This document shows, piece after piece, positions 57,213 through 64,000 of a stretch of 64,000 nt of DNA; the stretch's first letter is position 1; each line of letters starts with the position of its first letter. The position numbers and the translations under genes were made by a program. The DNA is from Doryteuthis pealeii. Lineage: Eukaryota > Mollusca > Cephalopoda > Myopsida > Loliginidae. Under the pieces are notes generated by a model. The model saw only the letters and a list, made by a program, of their open reading frames with translations. It was not told the origin of the DNA and did not search any database. The stretch is from NCBI GenBank assembly GCA_023376005.1, contig CM042156.1, positions 42,352,605 to 42,416,604 of the forward strand, written 5' to 3'.

Positions 57213-57575
57213 TCTTGTCTAAACTGATTTCACAGAAAAGTTTTGACCTGTTGCTATCATTTTATTTTTACAAAATCATGAACACCTTTTCTATTTGTTT
57301 ATAATTTGCCATAAAAGTCCAATAAACTTAAGTTTTATTGTTACAGATGTAGCCAAGCTCATGTAATATTTTATTAAGATTGGTCAAATCTTGATATTTC
57401 TAGTCTTGTCAATTGAAATGATATTGGCAAAAACTTGTAAGGATATATGCAAATGTGTGTGTATGTGCCATTTAAAAAAATATATATTGGTTGTATATAG
57501 ATTGAACACTTACAAGTCTTGGAATTAAATGTCTTAGATATATGCAAATGTGTGTGTGCCATTTCATATATTGGT

Positions 57576-58084
57576 TGAATATTAGATTGAACCTTACAAC
57601 TTACAACCTTGAAATTAAATGGCTTAGAATATTTTTATATCTAAAATGATGGCCAGTTTTCAATTCATTGAAAGAGAATGTAATTTGTTTTTTATTGTTG
57701 TTGAAAATTTGTTTTGGTTTATTTGTCGAATTTTCATATTTCACTTAATATAATCATTTAAAATGCTTTGCAAAATCTTAATTTTTTATACAAAGATATG
57801 TATGATAATTTCTTAATTCTCCAAAGTATATTTGTATTGTGGCTTATGTGAAACATTTTAAACATAATACTTGAACATATATTTATATATATATATATTA
57901 TATATATATATATATATATTATTGAGAAGTAAATACACAGCGATGTGTTTATGATATGGCTTTTTTTTTTAGCGACAATTTTTGGGAGAATATGTGCTTA
58001 ATTAAAGTTGTACCTAATTTTGAAAGTTAATTAATTAATAATTAATTAATTAGGTGGGTATACTTATTTAAATGTAAGGCTAAA
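57576..58084. other. AT-rich spacer with (TA)n
   Basis: A TA run at 57886-57920 and taattaattaattaattag at 58033-58052. No gene. Confidence 0.5.
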
Positions 58085-58348
58085 CAAATCGAGAAAAATC
58101 AATCTCTGTATGTACATTTCAGCCTATTAGGCCTCATTAGCAGAGCTATAGATAGGAAGACTGCTTGTGCGTGATCCGAAACCCGACTGTCAAGCTGACA
58201 GGCGAGCATCTTAACCCCTACACCAACCGGACTTTCTTAGATTTTTCGTTTTGTTTAGAAGTAGGTTTATATTCCTCTTATATGACTTCTACACGACAGT
58301 ATGAGAAATAAATACACAGTGATGTGTTTATGATATGGCTTTTATAAA
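57926..58348. repeat. Direct repeats of about 45 bp bracketing a SINE
   Basis: atacacagcgatgtgtttat then gatatggcttt (57935-57965) recurs at 58311-58341 with two substitutions. The SINE-like element at 58085-58245 lies between, but the repeats are too far from its ends to be a simple target duplication. Confidence 0.6.
58085..58245 (-). mobile_element. tRNA-derived SINE, family E
   Basis: Minus strand: head ccggttggtgtaggggttaa then gatgctcgcctgtcagc, B box gggtttcggatcacg, then ctgctaatgaggcctaatag and gctgaaatgtac. The 3' hairpin CTAATGAGGCC...GGCTGAAATG matches the general pattern of families C and F. Confidence 0.65.
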
Positions 58349-58680
58349 CTAATGCTTCCTCAAAGAGTGGACTTTTCACTCTCACAAGAAAACAATTTTT
58401 TAATGCAAATGATGTGAAATATCTATTTTGAAAATGTCATAGATGACATTCTGTCCTTTTTGAGAGAAATAAAAGTATACAAAAAAAAAATAAAATGTAA
58501 ACCTTATAAATACCATACGTAAGTAACTCCTCAACATGATCCCTGACAATGTGAACATATAGTTAAAACCATTAACTACAAAAGTGTAAATATAGGCATA
58601 TAATGTATATTATTCCTTAACTCTAGATAGAGTAAACCTAAACGGGTTGATATGACATCAAAATCCATCAACCAACCAAC
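58246..58680. other. Spacer, nothing recognised
   Basis: AT-rich. It ends in aaccaaccaaccatat, which may be a decayed family B tail (ggttgatatgacatcaaa at 58639-58656). Confidence 0.45.
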
Positions 58681-58812
58681 CATATATAACATAACATACT
58701 AAATTTCATAACATACTAAATTCTAAACATACTAAATTTCATAACAACCATACATTTCATAACCATACATTTCATAACCAACATACATTTCATAACCAAC
58801 CATACATAACAC
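58681..58812. repeat. Minisatellite with catacatttcataaccaac-type units
   Basis: Tandem units of about 16-22 bp: catactaaatttcataa repeated, then ccatacatttcataacca repeated four times. Confidence 0.8.
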
Positions 58813-59512
58813 TGAAAAGAATGCCTCATCTGAGCAATAAATTTTCAATTTTTAGGAAAACAGTTTCTAGTTTAATTTGTAACTGAATAATTTGTTTCTA
58901 AATGTTATCTATTTTTTTTTCTTTTTCTTTTTTTCTTAAATATCTCGAATTATCTGTATAATAGTAATAAGTATAAAACATTAATTAGAATCCTTCACTT
59001 TCTTATTAAATAGATGCATCAATATCCTCATGGTTTGCCGTTGAGAACAGGTCACTTAGTACACAATAAAATTCTTCTTTGCTATGAAATGGTAATAAAA
59101 TTGTGTAGTGTTTGGATATTTTATAGTTGTTTAATTATATATTTTAATAAATTCTTTTCTTCAATGAAAATCTGTTTACATTATTGAACACTTACTGTGA
59201 TTCTGTTTGATTTTTTTTTTTTTTTCTTTTTTTTTCTTTTTCTTCTACTTTTTCTATTTCCTGTCGTTTTGTCTGTTCACGCAGTAAATTGCCAAAAAGG
59301 CTGTTTTATCTTTACCAACAAAGAATTGCTTCAAACGAGTTTGAATTGCTATTGTCCACTCACTACTTTTAAAGTTGTTGCCAAATAAAATTAGAAAAAG
59401 TCCATTGCAAAAAAAAAAAAAAAAAAAAAATTTCTAAACTTTAATTTTTATGAACTTTTTCAGATCTTATGATTTAGTCAGTTTAGCTTAGTTTTTATTT
59501 AAAAAAAAGTCA
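58813..59512. other. AT-rich region with poly-T and poly-A tracts
   Basis: A T/C tract at 59208-59260 and an A run at 59409-59430. No supported gene. Confidence 0.5.
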
Positions 59513-59757
59513 TCATGGTGGCCTAAAGTCTGTATTAGCCGAACAGTGAGGGAGTCTATCCTCTTTTCATTAGCGCTAGACAAAGAAATTGTTTTGGCAT
59601 CTGAGCCGGAGCGCCACCCCTACCACAGCTGCTAACTTTAAACATATAGATCCCTGTGCTACTCATATGCTGAGTTGGCAAGGTCCGGTATCGAACCCAG
59701 AACCTTGTGATTCCTAGTCAATTACTCTACTGACTGAGCTAAACCATACAAAGCCAT
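59513..59757 (-). mobile_element. tRNA-derived SINE, family D copy 2
   Basis: The minus strand starts atggtttagctcagtcagta then gagtaattgactagg, with ggttctgggttcgataccgg as T-arm/B box. The body contains agcatatgagtagcacaggg and ggtggcgctccggctc. Same family as 4291-4545. Confidence 0.85.
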
Positions 59758-59989
59758 AATTAGGAGTACTCAGTGAGTATGTACCTAATTAGTAATAGTT
59801 TGGTTGTGTAAGGTACTTTAAAATCTAAGTTCCACTTAGGTTTTGGCTGAAAGTACAGGCACCTAATGAAGATTGAACTCAATATTCTGTAATAATGGTA
59901 GCATAGACAAGTTCACTATCAGTTACCCATGATATAAAAACTTAAATCTGATTAGTATCATTTGAATATTGCTTTTCAAATTGGGGCAG

Positions 59990-60380
59990 GATAGTTTACT
60001 ACAGAGCACTTTGCTACGGAGTGGGTGGACATTACTAAGATGGACCTCATCCATCATTCAATCATTGAAATTAACAATATTCTTATTCATTCTTAAATAA
60101 GTTTAAACTTGTTGCGGAGACGTGGAATAAACTGCCCACGTCTGTTGTAGGCTGCCGAAGCACTGAGTCTTTCAAAGCCTCCATGCTACCTGTAGTCTGC
60201 CGACACTATACCTGATGCCACTCTCCACATACAGATGCACACATGTGCATATTACTACTGTAAACTGTTCATGCTCCTGACACTAATACATTATTCTGTG
60301 TACTTGACATGAGACTTTGATGAGTTGTGGTGCACCTGAGCACTGTACACAATAAATTTCATTATTTGTTTCTATAATTC
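59990..60380 (+). repeat. Repeat unit carrying a LINE insertion (filled copy)
   Basis: The phrase gcactttgctacggagtggg then tggacatt...aagatggacctcat...attcttattcat (about 60005-60105) and tttctataattctatag (60369-60385) together match the uninterrupted sequence at about 60645-60780. The LINE tail sits exactly between them. Confidence 0.65.
60108..60367 (+). pseudogene. LINE ORF C-terminus and 3' UTR (WNKLP type)
   Basis: The frame reads TWNKLPTSVVGCRSTESFK then ASMLPVVCRHYT and a stop at about 60210. The W-N-x-L-P-x-x-V-V...S...F-K pattern is the common C-terminal signature of CR1/Jockey-like non-LTR retrotransposon proteins. A UTR of about 150 bp follows, ending acaataaatttcattattt. Heavily 5'-truncated. 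The UTR also occurs inverted at 4820-4923. Confidence 0.7.
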
Positions 60381-60639
60381 TATAGTTGCAGAAAAGGACA
60401 TCTTGAGTGGTGTTAATGTTTATCATGCTAGGTTAGCATACCATCATTGGTGAGTTTAGTTTTTGTTGGGTGCCTTATGATTCTGGGGTTGTGTCACAAC
60501 TAAGCTAAGCTCAGTAAATACTAAAAGTTACAGAAGAGGTATTTAAACATAGGATAAATACAAGTTATTTGCTAGTATACAGTAGTAATGTAGTATTGCA
60601 GGGGAGGGTGAGGTGTGATTTTTTGGTTGGGTGGGATAG

Positions 60640-60785
60640 TTATTTACTTCAGGGCACTTTGCCATTGTGAGTGGGTGGACATTAAGATGAACCTCATCTA
60701 TCATGCAATTGTTGAAATTAACTACATTATTCTTATTTACTCTGAAATAAATTGAATCTTTTCTCTATAATTCTATGGTGTGATG
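60640..60785 (+). repeat. Repeat unit, empty copy
   Basis: Second copy of the unit at 59990-60380, without the LINE: aaataaattgaatctt runs straight into ttctctataattctatgg. Confidence 0.6.
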
Positions 60786-60921
60786 TGATTGAATCTTACT
60801 TTTACAAGTTTGAAAAGTTTTTATTTTTCTTCAATTAATGAATCTATCTACCTCTTCTCTTGGTGCCTCTGAGCATAAGTTGCTGACTTCAAATTATATT
60901 TTGACTCTTTTTGACTCTATC

Positions 60922-60924
<3 letters not shown>

Positions 60925-60989
<65 letters not shown>
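60925..60989. repeat. (TA)n microsatellite at SINE 3' end
   Basis: About 32 TA units directly abutting the SINE tail that follows. Confidence 0.95.
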
Positions 60990-60991
<2 letters not shown>

Positions 60992-61272
60992 AACCCCTCC
61001 GCCGAGCAGGATGCGACACAAGGTCAATTTCTTAAGCGGAGTTCAGCAGGTTTGAATTCAGAGTTTTCATTCTCCTAGACCGGTTGCCTAACCAAGGTTA
61101 AAGAGCCCAGTCTGCCCTATTATTTACCCATAGTTGGTGGGAGAATAGGATTCATACCTTTCCCAAGGGTATTAGCGCTAAATGAAATGCAATTACCACG
61201 TCCAGGATTTGAACTCGGAGTGATGAGTCCATTTCCCATGACTTCAACCATTACACCACGCGCTTCCTACAA
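60990..61272 (-). mobile_element. tRNA-derived SINE, family A copy 6
   Basis: The best-preserved copy. Tail at left (caacccctccgccgagcagg, atgcgacacaaggtcaattt), then gcggagttcagcaggtttga, ggttgcctaaccaaggttaa and ggtattagcgct. B box as ccaggatttgaactcgg and head end accattacaccacgcgcttc. A 200-kb-scale search for this consensus would define the family. Confidence 0.9.
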
Positions 61273-64000
61273 TATATATATATAATATAAAATTTCACAC
61301 ACACTCGTAATAAATGGTTAAATACAACTTATACAGTTCTCAGTATCTTAAATACAATATCAAATTTTAAAAAATCATATTTCAAACAAGCTCTTGTGTA
61401 ACGAGTTTCATGAAACAGAATTTGACCCTCTAATACTAGTTGAAAGCATTTATACAAGGATCTGATCAAATTTTTTCATGAAACTGTTATAAAAGTGCTT
61501 GTTTTAAATAACCGGTTTCAAATAAGATTTCATTCATGATTTGTAGGGAAACTTGTCGCTTGTCATCAGAAACATGTTTGCATTTAAAACTTCTGAACAC
61601 CAACAAATCTTGCCCTGAGTGACTTGAGAGACAGCTATTGCAATGCAGGGCTCGACATTGATGCTGTCCCGTCGTCCCGGGGACGTTAAAAATTAGATCA
61701 ATACATTATCCGAGACAGTTTGCCGGGCACTGTAAAAATTTTTCCTAAAAATTTAGTACTACATTCCAATAATGTCCGTCCAGTGATTGCCTGAATGCTG
61801 ACCTCAAAATAAGGCTACGTCACCGCAGGTCTATTCTCAAAACCATGTAATGGTGGAGTGAGTTTAAAAAACTGAATTATGTACTAATAACCCTTCTCAG
61901 AGTAACTAAAAAAAGTATTTTTTTAGCTCAAAACACACTAGGAAATGGATTTTTTATTTCAAATATCCAGAATTATCACTGCTTCAGCTTTTCTTAATGT
62001 TTTATTACATGTTGTTATGTTACTGATGACTGACAAGTATAGATGATGCTAATTAATTAAACAAATATTTTGATTTCGGGATGGTCCAAACCCCATTTGG
62101 GACAGTCCAAACCCCATTTGGGATGGTTGATATTTTTGTTCGGGACGGTCATGAAAAAGTTAGTGTTGGGGACTGTTGCAATGACTAACCTAATTCTCCT
62201 TATATTACTTTAGGTTTTATATTCTGTAAGTAATTTTTCTTCTTGAATTGAAAAATTAATTAAAATTTTCTTAATTTTTACATAGTGTATAAAGGTGTAT
62301 AATTTGATCTTCTGTATAAGTAGACCCTTTGTTCATGGTTGCTGATTCATTGATTTGTGTGTGTGTGTGTGTGTGTGTGTTTTAAGAAATGGTTGCTTCT
62401 AGTTCTTTCTATTATGTTTGAATTTCAACTTTACAAAATTACTACTTATATAGGTCCACTCCTAATTTTTACTTAAAAATTAGGTCTTTAAATTCTACCT
62501 GTAGATAAGGTAAATTGCATTGCGAGTCATGGTCTGTATTCTTTTCATTGAACTTATTTTTTATAGATTGTGGATCTGCTAATAAATGTCTTGCTCTTTT
62601 GAGTCTATTATACTAGTGGTACCTTTCTTTCTCCCCCGCCATACTGGTTTACTGGTGTGTAGATCACACTCAAATGACAGAGGGTAAATTTGTGCTCAAA
62701 AAGCTAAACCAAAATTATTTTGTGAATTTTTATTTGTTTATTCTTATGTGTTAATTGGTACAGTTTATCTTAAAATTTTACAAATATTAAATTTTTATTT
62801 TATTTTCAAAATCCTACAAATTACAATCTGGAATTTGTATTATTGCGATTATTCAGACTATTATTGTCATCTTTATTGTAATATACACAATGTTTCAGCC
62901 CATGTGCCCTCTAGCCTTCATCAAGTGTTTCTTGTTGAATTTAGGAACCTTCTTGTCAAACTCTGGAGCCGTCATGGTACTTCGAACCGAACCCTTTATT
63001 CAATCCACGAGGGTAGACTGTTCTCACTCTGTTAACCATAACTGGATACAAGTGTTAAGCTATGTTAATTATTCTATGTTACTGTCGCCCTTGGCCAGGA
63101 TTGAACCTGCAGCACAGAAATAACTGTCACTTAGAACTGTATTAACTCAATGCCTATATCCATTGTGCCATGTAAATGACAAATATTCAGAGAAATACAA
63201 TCTGGAATTTTACAAATTTTGTAGTCTTCCCTATCATTATATTTCTCAAATTAAAAAAAAAATCGTCTTTGTTTCACTGCTTTTTGAGTGTTTTTTTCCC
63301 TGATTACAAAAAAAAAGACCTTAAGTGTATTAATATTGATTTCCTTTATTAGTTATCTGGTTTATTCCCCACCCTGACTACTGTTACTCCCTCATAGAGA
63401 TAATTAAAAAAAAACAAACAAAGCTCCAGATTTTTTTTTTTATCGATTGTAACATTTTAAAGAGAATTTTAATCTTATTTATACAATTAAAATGAAAAAT
63501 CTGTGCATCAGTCTCATTACTGTAATTCAAAAGAACATTCTAAAATCTCATTTTCAGCCTTCGTCTAGCTTTTCTCTACAATCTTCTAATTTGATTTGTT
63601 TGTACGTAAATTATTGATGCACTTAAACAAAATTGCTTTTCATTTTATCATTTGTGATCTTACATTGTTGCTATGCAAAACACAAATATCTAACATTTTC
63701 ATGTTTCTATTCTAAATTCTGGTTGTAGCTGTTCAAACAGGTAAGATAATAGAAAAAAAAAAAAAAAAAGAAGCTAAATGTCTGCGAAAAGCTACCTGTG
63801 CTATTTGTGTACCCATCAATAATATAAAGTGATTGTGCCGAAGTCCTGATGAGCTGCTTTAGTATCGGCATTAGCAAGTGATTGTCATTCTGTCTTTTTA
63901 TATATCTATTTATTTATTTTTTTTAATCTTTTTAAAAAAAAATATTTATCTATTTACCTTTTTATCTAAAAAGAAAATATATAAATAAAAAAAAAAACCC
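61257..64000. repeat. Outer inverted repeat, right arm (pairs with 5657-8411)
   Basis: Reverse complement of the end of piece 1, reaching the window edge, so the repeat probably continues beyond 64000 and would then cover 1-5656 as well. Includes the mirror of SINE F (about 62820-63180) and (GT)n at 62356-62381. No gene. Confidence 0.9.

Larger units (their letters stand above)
53256..57575. repeat. Palindrome in piece 3, right arm (about 4.3 kb)
   Basis: The reverse complement of the left arm. Where I compared them, differences are mainly one-base indels. Confidence 0.95.

Overview
The window is eukaryotic, repeat-dominated, AT-rich DNA, and I find no protein-coding gene in it that I can support. 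The open frames are low-complexity (microsatellite, polypurine or poly-T derived) or broken pieces of retrotransposon proteins. Several tRNA-derived SINE families, three different non-LTR (LINE) 3' ends, Tc1/mariner-like ends, foldback MITEs and very abundant (TA)n, (CA)n and GATA tracts fit a mollusc-like genome, probably a cephalopod. That assignment rests on repeat character only and is not proven.

Two runs of exactly 100 N (8412-8511 and 48636-48735) divide the window into three contig pieces. Piece 1 (1-8411) holds two small palindromes, a SINE, a mariner-like MITE, a GA-rich polypurine tract, a second SINE family, a LINE tail and a Tc1-like end. Its segment 5657-8411 is the reverse complement of the window's right end (61257-64000).

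Piece 2 (8512-48635) is a giant fold-back. Arm A (8852-about 26785) and arm B (about 26893-44682) are reverse complements of each other, about 17.9 kb each, around a loop of about 105 bp. After a second turn at about 44683, arm C (44683-about 48338) repeats the first 3.7 kb of arm A in the same orientation. Every element in arm A therefore appears again in arm B, and the outer 3.7 kb appears three times. B and C share substitutions against A in the outer 3.7 kb, whereas the rest of A and B differ in the stretches I compared almost only by single-base indels. This looks like long-read noise plus a haplotype or paralogue switch at an AT microsatellite near 12.6 kb.

Piece 3 (48736-64000) is another palindrome with arms of about 4.3 kb (48750-53074 and 53256-57575) around a 181-bp loop. 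It is followed by unique sequence with SINEs and a LINE tail, then by the inverted copy of piece 1.

The recurring fold-backs with short loops are the main structural signal. They may be real inverted duplications, but fold-back or missed-adapter reads, amplification chimeras, or unpurged haplotypes explain them at least as well. The biologically useful content is the repeat catalogue: a 515-bp foldback MITE with an 8-bp target duplication, a 256-bp near-perfect hairpin element, a SINE inserted inside another tRNA-like head with a 10-bp target duplication, a filled/empty site pair for a LINE insertion, and a roughly 2.5-kb polypurine minisatellite.
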